A stretch of DNA of 64,000 bases from Rathayibacter sp. SD072 (GTDB taxonomy: Bacteria; Actinomycetota; Actinomycetes; Actinomycetales; Microbacteriaceae): positions 1-64,000 of the forward strand of contig NZ_JADILJ010000001.1 of the NCBI RefSeq assembly GCF_017355185.1, in the 5' to 3' direction. The stretch's first letter is position 1; each line of letters opens with the position of its first letter. Positions 36,074-44,597 of the stretch are shown in pieces. Both the position numbers and the translations under genes were made by a program. Under the pieces are notes generated by a model. The model made no database searches. It was not told the DNA's origin and saw nothing but the letters and a program-made list of their open reading frames with translations.

Positions 36074-37423
36074 ATGCCTTCGGACTCCCCCTCCCTCGAC
36101 CTCGTGATCCGCTCCACCGCCGTCCTCACGGAGCACGGGTTCCAACCCGCCAGCGTGGCCGTGGCCGAGGGCCTGATCGTCGCGGTCAGCGCGATCGACG
36201 CACCGTGGGAGGCGCGCGAGGTGGTCGACCTGCCCGATGGCCAGGTGCTGATCCCGGGCGTCGTCGACACGCACGTGCACGTGAACGAGCCCGGCCGCAC
36301 GGAGTGGGAGGGCTTCGCGTCCGCCACTCGCGCCGCCGCTGCCGGAGGCGTCACGACGCTCCTGGACATGCCGCTCAACTCGATCCCGCCCACGACCACG
36401 GTCGCCGGGCTGGAGGCCAAGCGCGCCGCCGCGGGCCCGCAGGCCCTGGTCGACGTGGGCTTCTGGGGCGGAGCGGTCCCCGGCAATCTCGGCACGCTCC
36501 GCGAGCTGCACGACGCCGGGGTGTTCGGCTTCAAGTGCTTCCTCTCGCCCAGCGGGGTGGACGAGTTCCCGCACCTCTCGACCGATCAGCTCTTCGAGGC
36601 GATGCACGAGATCGCCGCCTTCGACGGCCTGCTGATCGTGCACGCTGAGGACCCGGACGAGCTCGACGCGCACACGAACGCGGGCGGCACCTCCTACGAC
36701 GCGTTCGTGGCCTCGCGCCCCGACGCCTCCGAGAGCAGCGCGATCCTGCACGTGATCGAGGCGGTCCGCGAGACCGGCGGGCGTGCGCACATCCTGCACC
36801 TCTCCTCCGCGAAGGCCCTGCCACTGCTGCGCGAGGCGAAGGCGGAGGGGCTGCGCATCACCGCCGAGACCTGCCCGCACTACCTCACGTTCGACGCCGA
36901 GACGATCCCCGACGGCGGCACGCAGTACAAGTGCTGCCCTCCGATCCGCGACGAGCACAACCGCGAACTGCTCTGGAAGGGCCTTCTCGACGGCACGATC
37001 GACATCATCGCGTCGGACCACTCCCCCGCCACCAAGGAGCTGAAGTTCGCGCACGACGGCGACTTCGGCCTCGCCTGGGGCGGCATCTCGGGGCTCGAGC
37101 TCAGCTTCCGCGCCGTGTGGACCGGGGCCCGCGAGCGCGGGATCCCGCTCGAGCAGGTCGTCGCCTGGATGTCGACCGGGACCGCCGCCTTCGCCGGGCT
37201 CGGGCAGAAGGGCCTGCTGCGGGCGGGCGCCGACGCCGACCTCGTCGCGTTCGATCCGGAGGCGCAGTCGCACGTCGACGTCGAGGCCCTCGCGCACAAG
37301 AACAAGGTGTCCGCCTACGACGGCCGCGCGATCCGCGGCGCGGTGACGGGCACCTGGGTCGGCGGGCGCCGGGTCGACGCGAGCACCGCCGCTCCCGTCG
37401 GGCGTCTGCTCGAGCGCCTCTGA
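36074..37423 (+). CDS. allB: Allantoinase
   Basis: The enzyme hydrolyses allantoin to allantoate. The 449-residue cyclic amidohydrolase has the dinuclear metal site: His67 and His69 (VVDTHVHVNEPGRTEWEG), the carbamylated lysine (GFKCFLSP, Lys154), His190 (IVHAED), His242 (ILHLSSAKAL) and the late SDHSPATKELK. The NEPGRTEWEG sequence separates allantoinase from dihydropyrimidinase. It diverges from xdhC and precedes uricase on the same strand after 195 nt. Confidence 0.94.
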   Translation: MPSDSPSLDLVIRSTAVLTEHGFQPASVAVAEGLIVAVSAIDAPWEAREVVDLPDGQVLIPGVVDTHVHVNEPGRTEWEGFASATRAAAAGGVTTLLDMPLNSIPPTTTVAGLEAKRAAAGPQALVDVGFWGGAVPGNLGTLRELHDAGVFGFKCFLSPSGVDEFPHLSTDQLFEAMHEIAAFDGLLIVHAEDPDELDAHTNAGGTSYDAFVASRPDASESSAILHVIEAVRETGGRAHILHLSSAKALPLLREAKAEGLRITAETCPHYLTFDAETIPDGGTQYKCCPPIRDEHNRELLWKGLLDGTIDIIASDHSPATKELKFAHDGDFGLAWGGISGLELSFRAVWTGARERGIPLEQVVAWMSTGTAAFAGLGQKGLLRAGADADLVAFDPEAQSHVDVEALAHKNKVSAYDGRAIRGAVTGTWVGGRRVDASTAAPVGRLLERL

Positions 37424-37441
37424 GCGTCGTGTTCCGGCCGC

Positions 37442-37457
37442 GTTTCGGGCGTGTGAA
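37442..37457 (-). promoter_or_regulatory. GlnR-like box upstream of uricase
   Basis: On the minus strand TTCAC, six bases, GAAAC (37457-37442) matches gTnAC-n6-GAAAC. It lies 19 nt after the allantoinase stop and 160 nt before the uricase start, so it might serve uricase. The distance is long for an activator site. Confidence 0.35.
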
Positions 37458-37618
37458 CAGGAGCGGGTCCGGCACCGGATCCGGACGGATCGCACAAGAC
37501 TGGAGCCCGACGAGCGCCCGATGCTGAGCGCTCGGACGAAGCGGCGCGGCGACGCGGAGCGGCATCCTGGCAGACGGGCACCCGCCGCCGCCCATCCCGA
37601 ACGCGAACAGGAGCGGAC

Positions 37619-38539
37619 ATGTCGATCATCCTCGGAGACCACCAGTACGGGAAGGCCGAGAACCGCGTCGTCCGGATCTACCGCGACACCCCGCGCCACG
37701 AGATCCACGACGTCACCGTCTCGACCGCGCTGCGCGGCGACTTCGAGGCCGCGCACCTCGAGGGCGACCAGTCCGCGGTGCTGCCGACCGACACGCAGAA
37801 GCAGACCGCCTACTCCTTCGCGAAGGAGAAGGGGCTGCGCTCGATCGAGGCGTACGGCCTCGAGCTCGCCCGCCACTTCGTCGACGGCTACGCGCCGGTG
37901 CACGGCGCGCGGGTCGAGATCGAGGAGTTCGCGTGGGAGCGCGTCCTCGTCGACGGCCGGGAGCACGATCACACCTGGGTCCGCAAGGGTCAGGAGGTGC
38001 GCACCGCGTCCGTCTCCGTCGAGGGCACCGGCGAGGCGCAGCAGATCTGGGTCACCGGCGGCTTCAAGGACCTGACGATCCTGAAGTCGACGGGCTCCGA
38101 GTTCCACGGCTTCCTCACCGACCCGTACACCGTCCTGCAGCCGACCAACGACCGCGTCATGGCGACCTCGCTGGTCGCGAAGTGGCGGTTCGCGCTCACT
38201 CCCGAGGAGCTCGGCTCGCTCGACTGGGAGACCCTCTACGCCGGGGTGAAGGCTCTGATGATCAGCCGCTTCGCGACCGTGCACTCCCTCGCCCTGCAGC
38301 AGACGCTCTTCGAGATGGGCAAGGCGGTGCTGGAGGAGTTCCCGCAGATCGTCGAGGTGCGTCTCTCCGCCCCCAACAAGCACCACTTCCTCTACGACCT
38401 GTCGCCGTTCGGCGTCGCGAACGACGGCGAGGTGTTCCACGCCGCCGACCGGCCCTACGGGCTCATCCAGGCGAGCGTGGTCCGCGACGACGCACCGGAC
38501 GCCGGCCCCGCCTGGTACGCCTACACGGGTTTGGTGTGA
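37619..38539 (+). CDS. Urate oxidase (uricase)
   Basis: Cofactor-free uricase oxidises urate to 5-hydroxyisourate. The 306-residue protein begins ILGDHQYGKAENRVVRIYRD, with conserved VLPTDTQKQTAYSFAKEKG (catalytic Thr-Lys region), QPTNDRVMATSLVAKWRF and LSAPNKHHFLYDLSPFG. The ATG has AGGAGCGGAC upstream. The stop overlaps the guanine deaminase start as GTGA. Confidence 0.95.
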   Translation: MSIILGDHQYGKAENRVVRIYRDTPRHEIHDVTVSTALRGDFEAAHLEGDQSAVLPTDTQKQTAYSFAKEKGLRSIEAYGLELARHFVDGYAPVHGARVEIEEFAWERVLVDGREHDHTWVRKGQEVRTASVSVEGTGEAQQIWVTGGFKDLTILKSTGSEFHGFLTDPYTVLQPTNDRVMATSLVAKWRFALTPEELGSLDWETLYAGVKALMISRFATVHSLALQQTLFEMGKAVLEEFPQIVEVRLSAPNKHHFLYDLSPFGVANDGEVFHAADRPYGLIQASVVRDDAPDAGPAWYAYTGLV

Positions 38540-39942
38540 CCACCGTCCACCGCGGGCACCTCCTGCACATCGCGGGCCGTCCGACGCTCGAGCAGGCCCG
38601 CGAGGCCCTCGTCTCGGTGCCGGACGGCGCGCTGGTCGTGGACGACTCCGGCGTCATCGTCTGGACCGGCCGCTTCGCCGATCTGCCGGACTCCCACCGC
38701 GGCGCCGGCGTCACGGGCGACTCCTCCGCGATCCTCGTGCCCGGCTTCGTCGACGCGCACGTCCACTTCCCGCAGACCTACTCGATCGACGGCTTCGGCG
38801 GCGGCCAGCTGCTCGAGTGGCTCGACGGCACGATCTTCCCGGCGGAGGCGCGTCTCGCTGACGAGGAGTTCGCGGCGCGGATCGCCCGCGACTTCACCCG
38901 CCGCCGCATCGCGGCCGGCACGACCGCGGCGATGGTCTTCGGATCGGCGTTCCCGCACGCGCAGGACGCCCTGTTCGAGCGGACCCGCGCGACGGGCCTG
39001 CGCCTGGTCTCCGGGCGCGGTGTGCAGACCGTCGGGCCCGCCTCCGCCGCACCCCTGCTCACGGGCGAGACCGAGGCGGTCGACCTCGTCGCCGCCGAGA
39101 TCGAGCGCTGGCACGCGGTCGACACCGGCGACTCCGCCACCGCTCTGCTGCAGGTCGCGATCGTTCCGCGCTTCTCGCTCTCGGTCACTCCGACGACCCT
39201 GGGGGCCCTCGGCGACCTCTACGACGACGTGCGCGGCCGCGGCGTCTACGTGCACAGCCACCTGAACGAGAACGACCGCCCCGGCGACGGCGAGATCGCC
39301 GCGGTGCTCGGCTCGTACGGCACGCGCAGCTACCTCGACACGTACGACGGGCTCTTCCTCCCCGGCTCCGCGCGCGGCGGCTCGTCGCTGCTGGGCCGGC
39401 GCACGATCCTCGCGCACGCGGTGCACTGCCAGGACGCGGAGCTGCACCGCCTCGCCGAGACCGGCACGTCGATCGCGCACTGCCCCACGTCGCAGCAGTT
39501 CCTCGGCTCGGGCACGATGCCGTGGCGGCGCACGGTGGCGAGCGGAGTGACGGTGGCCCTCGGGAGCGACGTCGGCGCCGGCGACGAATGGCTGCTGTCG
39601 CGCGTCGCGAACGACGCCTTCAAGGTGCACCTGTCGGAGCCCGGCGAGGCGTCGGTCGCGCTGCACCCTGCGGAGATGCTGTTCTCGGCGACCCTCGCGG
39701 GAGCCCGCGCACTCGACATGGAGGAGCGGTTCGGCAACTTCGATCGCGGCAAGGACGCCGACTTCCTCCGCATCGAGCCCTCGCGCTGGGAGCCTCTGGC
39801 CGACGTGCTCGAGCGCGGGATCCGGGCCGACGACGAGGCCACCGCCACCGCCCAGTTGCTCTTCGCGCTGCTGATGGGGCTGCGCGAGCCGGCGATCGCG
39901 GCCGTGCACGTGCGGGGCCGCGAGGTGCTCGCTCCGGAGTAG
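38536..39942 (+). CDS. guaD: Guanine deaminase
   Basis: The enzyme deaminates guanine to xanthine and so feeds xanthine dehydrogenase. The 468-residue amidohydrolase has GFVDAHVHFPQTYSIDGFGG, VYVHSHLNEN, AHCPTSQQFLGSG and ALGSDVGAGDEW, the signature blocks of guanine deaminase (these differ from the TrzA-type blocks of the deaminase at 30219). The GTG start overlaps the uricase stop. The gene ends just before a tandem-repeat region. Confidence 0.9.
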   Translation: MTTVHRGHLLHIAGRPTLEQAREALVSVPDGALVVDDSGVIVWTGRFADLPDSHRGAGVTGDSSAILVPGFVDAHVHFPQTYSIDGFGGGQLLEWLDGTIFPAEARLADEEFAARIARDFTRRRIAAGTTAAMVFGSAFPHAQDALFERTRATGLRLVSGRGVQTVGPASAAPLLTGETEAVDLVAAEIERWHAVDTGDSATALLQVAIVPRFSLSVTPTTLGALGDLYDDVRGRGVYVHSHLNENDRPGDGEIAAVLGSYGTRSYLDTYDGLFLPGSARGGSSLLGRRTILAHAVHCQDAELHRLAETGTSIAHCPTSQQFLGSGTMPWRRTVASGVTVALGSDVGAGDEWLLSRVANDAFKVHLSEPGEASVALHPAEMLFSATLAGARALDMEERFGNFDRGKDADFLRIEPSRWEPLADVLERGIRADDEATATAQLLFALLMGLREPAIAAVHVRGREVLAPE

Positions 39943-40311
39943 GCCCGGGTGCGATCTGCAGGAGCGCGCACGATCTGCAGGAGCGCGCACGATCTGCAGG
40001 AGCGCGCACGATCTGCAGGAGCGCGCACGATCTGCAGGGGATCCGCGCGGGAACGCGCCGTACTCCGTCAGATCGACGCGCGGATGCCGGGATCCCCTGC
40101 AGACGGTGCAGAGGCCCTGCGGAGCGAGACCCGGTGCGCTCTGCAGACACCCGTACGATTCGCAGGAGTTCTGCGCAGGAACGCCTCTTCCTCCGCCCCA
40201 CCGGTGCACCCGCCCGGCGGATCCCCTGCAGACCGCACGCGGACACGCCGAGAGGGCCGGCGACTCCCCTGCAGACGGCACCGGGACGCTCCGGACGAGG
40301 CCCGCGCCCGG
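39943..40311. repeat. CTGCAG-rich repeat region with 19-bp tandem array
   Basis: Between the convergent guaD and pucR genes, a 19-bp unit (cgatctgcaggagcgcgca) repeats four times from 39952 to 40027 and partly again to 40038. The core CTGCAG then recurs at 40097, 40141, 40226 and 40269, mostly in inverted context (ggatcccctgcaga). CTGCAGGGGATCC (40032-40044) and GGATCCCCTGCAG (40090-40102) are perfect complements, so large hairpins can form. There is no coding potential except repeat-encoded peptides. Confidence 0.85.
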
Positions 40312-41874
40312 TCAGCGCAGCTGCAGGGCCAGGAACAGGTCCGCGCGGTCCGACGTGTTCGAGAGGTCGCGCTGCGTCAGCTCCTCGACGCGCGCGATGC
40401 GGTACCGCACGGTGTTCAGGTGCAGATGCGTCTGCTCCGCGGCGCGCACCCACGAGCCGCCGCAGTCGAGGAACGCCGCGAGCGTCGCGACGAGCTGCGA
40501 GTTGTAGCGGGCGTCGTGCTCGATCAGCCGGCCGAGCACGAGCTCGACGAAGACGCTCCGGAGGTGGTCCGGCACCGCGGTCAGCAGCTGCACCGCCGAG
40601 GTCACCTCGCCGGCGTCGTTGATCCGCACCCTCGATCCGTCGCCGGGCACTCCCGGCAGCAGCATCCCGTACCGGGCGGAGCGCAGCGCACCGCCGAGTG
40701 CGGCGAGCGGAGTCGCGGCGCTCGTGCCCACGCGCAGCACCTGGTCGCCGAGCCCCGACCCGACCCGGCGCAGCGCCGCGGTGACGACCGAGAGCGGATC
40801 CGCGCCTGTGGGGATCGCGTCGGTCGCGTCGACCGGGAGCACCGCCACGACGCGGCCGTCCGCGTCTCGGCCGACCACGGCGCGGCCGAGGTGCGAGGCC
40901 GCGTCGGTGAGGATCCGGCGGGCGAGCTCGGAGGAGTCGTCGTCGTCGAACCCGGCGGCGATCACGGCGCAACGCCCGGCGCCTCCCAGTCCGAGCTGGC
41001 GGAGGTACACCGCCGCCTCGGGCTGCTCGCTGTCCTCCTCGACGAGCTCGAGCAGCCGGTCGGCGAGGGCCGTGTCGGCCAGCGTCTCCGCGTCGCGTTG
41101 CAGGCGGTAGAGGCCCACCACTCCGGTCAGCTCGGTGACCGCGTCCAGCAGCGACGGGTGCCACTCGTTCCAGTCGCCGGCCACGACCACGAACCACTGG
41201 GTCGCGCGGTGCTCGTCCGCTCCGCCGACCGCGAAGACCGAGAGCGTGCCGCCGTGGGCGTCCGCGACGGTCACCGGGTTCTGCCGCGCGGTGAGCCCGG
41301 CGTGCACCACCCGCTCGATCTCGGTGAGGCCGAGCGGCTCCGCGGACGCGGCGGAGCGCCCGGTGGCGGTCAGCACGCGCACAGGACGCCCGAGCTCGCC
41401 GGACGTCCGCGCGATCAGCTCGTCGAGGAGCTGTCCGCGGTACACCTCCGTCAGCAGCTGCCGCTGGCGGGCGAGCCCCGCGGTGAGCCTCGCCACCCGG
41501 TCGCCCGCGAGGGCGTTCGAGAGGTGCGCCGTGATCGAGGCGAACGACACGTCGGCCGGCACCGCGAACAGCGCCACTCCGTGCGCGCGGCACGCCTCGA
41601 CGACGTCGTCGGGCACGAAGCCGTAGAGGCCCTCGCCCGCGAGCAGGGCGACGGCACCGGAGGCGGCCACCGCCGACACGAAGGTCTCGCTGTCCTCGGG
41701 GGTGCGGCGCCACATCATGCCGGTCAGCACGAGCTGGTCGCGAGCGAGGTAGCGGCGAGGGTCGAGCAGGTCGGTCGTGAAGGTCCAGTTGACCGGGCGC
41801 GCGAGCGCCTCGGGAGTGGTGAAGACGGCGCGGATCCGCAGCTGCGGCGCGTCGAGGAGGTCCTGGAGCTGCAC
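40312..41874 (-). CDS. pucR: PucR family transcriptional regulator of purine catabolism
   Basis: The 520-residue protein has the N-terminal PucR domain (VQLQDLLDAPQLRIRAV...DQLVLTGMMW), a central GGDEF-like CdaR region and a C-terminal helix-turn-helix (GSWVRAAEQTHLHLNTVRYRIARVEELT). PucR-type proteins sense purine-degradation intermediates. It is the third gene after OHCU decarboxylase and HIU hydrolase, starting (GTG) 2 nt past the hydrolase stop, so regulator and enzymes are cotranscribed. Confidence 0.92.
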   Translation of the reverse strand: MQLQDLLDAPQLRIRAVFTTPEALARPVNWTFTTDLLDPRRYLARDQLVLTGMMWRRTPEDSETFVSAVAASGAVALLAGEGLYGFVPDDVVEACRAHGVALFAVPADVSFASITAHLSNALAGDRVARLTAGLARQRQLLTEVYRGQLLDELIARTSGELGRPVRVLTATGRSAASAEPLGLTEIERVVHAGLTARQNPVTVADAHGGTLSVFAVGGADEHRATQWFVVVAGDWNEWHPSLLDAVTELTGVVGLYRLQRDAETLADTALADRLLELVEEDSEQPEAAVYLRQLGLGGAGRCAVIAAGFDDDDSSELARRILTDAASHLGRAVVGRDADGRVVAVLPVDATDAIPTGADPLSVVTAALRRVGSGLGDQVLRVGTSAATPLAALGGALRSARYGMLLPGVPGDGSRVRINDAGEVTSAVQLLTAVPDHLRSVFVELVLGRLIEHDARYNSQLVATLAAFLDCGGSWVRAAEQTHLHLNTVRYRIARVEELTQRDLSNTSDRADLFLALQLR

Positions 41875-41876
41875 CG

Positions 41877-42218
41877 TCAGCTCCCCCGGTACGTCGAGTA
41901 GGCGAACGGGCTCAGCAGCAGCGGCACGTGGTAGTGCGCGCCCTCGTCGGCGAGCCGGAACGCGATCACCACCTCCGGGTAGAACGACTCGACGTCGCCG
42001 AAGTAGGCGGCGGTGTCGAAGACGACCCGGTAGACGCCCGCGGGCAGCGACCGGGGCCCGAGAGCGGCGACGCGCCCGTCGGAGTCGGTGCTCGCCTCGG
42101 CGAGCCGCTCCCAGCCCGAGCCGGCGCGCGCCTCGAGCACGACCGGCACCCCCTGGGCGGGACGCCCGTGCACGGCATCGAGGACGTGGGTCGTGACGTG
42201 GCTGGCGTGCGCGCTCAT
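41877..42218 (-). CDS. 5-hydroxyisourate hydrolase
   Basis: This transthyretin-like enzyme opens 5-hydroxyisourate, the uricase product, to OHCU. The 113-residue protein has the N-terminal HVTTHVLDAVHGRPAQGVPV motif and the diagnostic C-terminal YRGS. Its start overlaps the OHCU decarboxylase stop (ATGA), matching their consecutive steps. Confidence 0.95.
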   Translation of the reverse strand: MSAHASHVTTHVLDAVHGRPAQGVPVVLEARAGSGWERLAEASTDSDGRVAALGPRSLPAGVYRVVFDTAAYFGDVESFYPEVVIAFRLADEGAHYHVPLLLSPFAYSTYRGS

Positions 42219-42721
42219 CGGGCGGCCTCCTCGGTGACGGCGCCGGTCGCGGGCCCGAGGGCGCGAACGCGCAGGACGGTGATCTCGCGGAGCTGGTCGG
42301 CGACGATCGCGCTCTCGGCGTCGTCGTCGAGGGAGAGGCGGCGCTCGAGCTCCCCGACGATCTCCTCGCGCGAGCGACCGGCCGCGCGGATGAGGAACAC
42401 CCGGTCGAACCGCTCCTCGTAGGCGCGGTTGCCCGCGATCAGGCGCTCGGCGAGGGCCTCGTCGCTCGAGAGGCTCGCGGCCTGCTCGGCGGCCGAGAAC
42501 GCGGAGGCGCGCCCGGAGGCGGCGTGCCGCTCGCCGATCCGCGGGTGATCGGCCAGGGCCGAGTCGATCTCCTCCGGGGTGAGCGTGCGCGCGACGCGGT
42601 CGGCGGCCTCGGCGAGCAGCCCGGTCGAGGCGTACGGCGCTCCGCCCGCCACCTCGTCGGCCCAGCGGGGCACGGCGAGGCAGGCGAGCAGGGCGTCGCG
42701 GAGGGGGGCGGGGGTGGTCAT
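42215..42721 (-). CDS. 2-oxo-4-hydroxy-4-carboxy-5-ureidoimidazoline decarboxylase
   Basis: The enzyme decarboxylates OHCU to S-allantoin. The 168-residue protein includes the catalytic HPRIGERHAASGR histidine block and NRAYEERFDRVFLIRAAGRSREEI. The ATG is preceded by GAGGAGAG. It heads the decarboxylase-hydrolase-pucR operon and diverges from the MocA-like gene with 42 nt between. Confidence 0.93.
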   Translation of the reverse strand: MTTPAPLRDALLACLAVPRWADEVAGGAPYASTGLLAEAADRVARTLTPEEIDSALADHPRIGERHAASGRASAFSAAEQAASLSSDEALAERLIAGNRAYEERFDRVFLIRAAGRSREEIVGELERRLSLDDDAESAIVADQLREITVLRVRALGPATGAVTEEAAR

Positions 42722-42763
42722 GGACTCTCCTCGTCGGGCGGCGGGGTGGGGCACGATGGTGGG

Positions 42764-43324
42764 ATGGAGGCTGCTGCGGTAACCGGGATCGTCCTCGCCG
42801 CCGGCGCGGGTCGCCGTGCGGGCGGCCCGAAGGCGCTGCGCCGGGCCGCGGACCGGACCCCGTGGCTCGCGCTCGCGGTCCGGCGCCTCGAGGCGATCGG
42901 CTGCGGACGGGTGCTGGTCGTCCTCGGAGCGGGAGCCCACGAGGCCCTCGCTCTCGTCCCGGAGGGCGCGGACGCCGTCGTCGCGGAGGACTGGGCGGAC
43001 GGGATGTCCGCCTCGCTGCGCGCCGGTCTCGCCGCGGCCACCGGCGACGCCGCGCTCGTGACGCTCGTCGACCTCCCGGAGGAGCCCGCCGCCGTCGGTG
43101 CGCGGATCCTGGCGGCGGCCCCGGACTCGCCCGACGCGCTCGTGAGAGCGGTCCACTCCGGTCGACCCGGTCATCCGGTGCTGATCGGCCGCGCGCACTG
43201 GGCGGCGCTGGCCGGCGGGCTGCACGGAGACGCGGGAGCCCGCGACCACCTGCGCGACCACGGTGCCGTCGAGATCGAGTGCGGCGATCTGGCCGACGGC
43301 CGCGATCACGACGGGCCCGCCTGA
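42764..43324 (+). CDS. mocA: MocA/MobA-like molybdenum-cofactor nucleotidyltransferase
   Basis: The 186-residue NTP-transferase has the nucleotide-binding GIVLAAGAGRRAGGPKAL start and a VTLVDLPEEPAA metal-binding loop. Relatives attach CMP to Moco for xanthine-dehydrogenase-family enzymes, which fits this purine cluster. GMP attachment (MobA) is less likely. The last 19 bp overlap the end of the convergent SufU-like gene. Confidence 0.82.
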   Translation: MEAAAVTGIVLAAGAGRRAGGPKALRRAADRTPWLALAVRRLEAIGCGRVLVVLGAGAHEALALVPEGADAVVAEDWADGMSASLRAGLAAATGDAALVTLVDLPEEPAAVGARILAAAPDSPDALVRAVHSGRPGHPVLIGRAHWAALAGGLHGDAGARDHLRDHGAVEIECGDLADGRDHDGPA

Positions 43325-43734
43325 TCCAGGGCGTCGCCGAGCGCCCGCCAGGCGAGCGTCGCGCAGACCGAGCGCACGGGGTTCGCGGCCACCGCGAGCA
43401 GCGCCTCCTCGTCGCCGAGCACAGGGTCGGCGACCCGCAGCCTCATCGAGGTGAGGAACGCCCCGACGCGAGCGCGCAGGGCTTCCTCGTCGAGTCCGTC
43501 GAGCTCGTCGACGAGCAGCGACGCCGAGCCCTGCGACAGCTCGCAGCCGCGTCCCGTCCAGCGCAGCGACACGGAGTCGTCCACGCGCACGATGCGCACC
43601 ACGAGCCGGTCGCCGCAGGTCGGCGTGAGCAGCTCGGCGCGGCCGAGCACCTCCTCCGTCACGTCCTCGTCGATCCGGCCGATCGGGTGACGCGCGTGGG
43701 CCCGGATCAGATCCGCGGCCTCGACGGCGCTCAC
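43306..43734 (-). CDS. SufU/NifU-N-like iron-sulfur scaffold protein
   Basis: The 142-residue protein has the three cluster-assembly cysteines of SufU/IscU: Cys40 in TPTCGD, Cys64 in GRGCELSQGSAS and Cys124 in SVCATLAW, plus Asp42. The suf operon is elsewhere, so this is probably a second, dedicated scaffold, perhaps for the two [2Fe-2S] clusters of the xanthine dehydrogenase nearby. The GTG start overlaps the RpiR stop (GTGA), so it ends the aminotransferase-amidohydrolase-rpiR operon. The specific role is inferred. Confidence 0.8.
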   Translation of the reverse strand: MSAVEAADLIRAHARHPIGRIDEDVTEEVLGRAELLTPTCGDRLVVRIVRVDDSVSLRWTGRGCELSQGSASLLVDELDGLDEEALRARVGAFLTSMRLRVADPVLGDEEALLAVAANPVRSVCATLAWRALGDALDQAGPS

Positions 43735-44597
43735 GCCCGGTCCTCGATCTCGGAGAGCTCGGCGTAGACGGTGCTGATCCCGGCGATCCGCTCGCGCGCC
43801 TCGCGCGGACGGGCGCCGAGGACCCCCGAGGCGAGCAGCGCGACCGCGCTCATCGCCGCGGCGTAGCTGTCGAAGGCCGACTCGCTGTCGACCGGGCACT
43901 CGAGCCAGACCGCGGCACGGTCGGCGAGCCGGCGGGCCTGCGGATCGGCGAGAAGCACGACCGGCACCCCGCGGTCAGCCAGCCCGTCCAGGAGCGCGGT
44001 GAAGGCCGAGGGCCGGCGCCGGAAGCCCACGAGCACGACGACGTCCTCGGCTCCGAGCCCCACGATCTCCTCGCCCAGCGACTGCCCCGGCTGCGGGGCC
44101 ACTCTGACACGCGCGCGGGCCTGGGCGAGCTGCTGGCGCAGGTGGAGCGCCACCGGGTAGCTGTTGCGCATCCCCACGACCACGACCTCGCGGGCGGCCG
44201 CGACGAGCCGGACCGCCTCGTCCAGTCGTCCGTCGCCGAACGTCGTGGCGAGGCGCTGCAGATTGGCGCGCTCGCTCTCGAGATGGGCGGCGATCGGATC
44301 GCCGTGGGCGGAGGAGGGCCCCACGGGGACCCCGGAGCTGCGCAGCGCGCGCGCGTGCTCGCGCACCTCCTGCGAGTTCGAGAAGCCCAGGCGGCGGAAG
44401 AGCCGGGACACCGTCGCCTTGGACACTCCGCTGTGCGCGGCGAGCTCGGTGGCCGTGTAGATCGCGAGATCGCCCAGGTGATCCAGGATGAAGTCGGCCG
44501 CCCGCTGCTCCTGCCGCGAGAGCGACGCGTAGCCCGCGTCGATGCGGTGCCCGATGCTGGGCGGCGCGTCGGCGTCGGAGGGAGCGGCCGTCGTCAT
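43731..44597 (-). CDS. RpiR family transcriptional regulator
   Basis: The 288-residue protein has an N-terminal helix-turn-helix (residues about 20-75: LSRQEQRAADFILDH...HSGVSKATVSRLFRRLGFSNSQEVREHAR) and a C-terminal SIS domain (about 115-260: REVVVVGMRNSYPVALHLRQQL). RpiR proteins usually sense phosphosugars, but several purine-catabolic clusters carry one. It is embedded between allantoate amidohydrolase and the SufU-like gene with 4-bp overlaps on both sides, so it likely controls this operon. Confidence 0.9.
   Translation of the reverse strand: MTTAAPSDADAPPSIGHRIDAGYASLSRQEQRAADFILDHLGDLAIYTATELAAHSGVSKATVSRLFRRLGFSNSQEVREHARALRSSGVPVGPSSAHGDPIAAHLESERANLQRLATTFGDGRLDEAVRLVAAAREVVVVGMRNSYPVALHLRQQLAQARARVRVAPQPGQSLGEEIVGLGAEDVVVLVGFRRRPSAFTALLDGLADRGVPVVLLADPQARRLADRAAVWLECPVDSESAFDSYAAAMSAVALLASGVLGARPREARERIAGISTVYAELSEIEDRA

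Noticed and set aside
37933-38535. Upstream extension of the guanine deaminase frame into uricase
   Set aside because: The extended frame is antisense-like in composition and overlaps the clear uricase gene. The GTG at 38536 overlapping the uricase stop is the natural start.
39952-40038. Possible CRISPR-like array
   Set aside because: The 19-bp units are directly adjacent with no spacers, and no cas genes are nearby. It is a simple tandem repeat.
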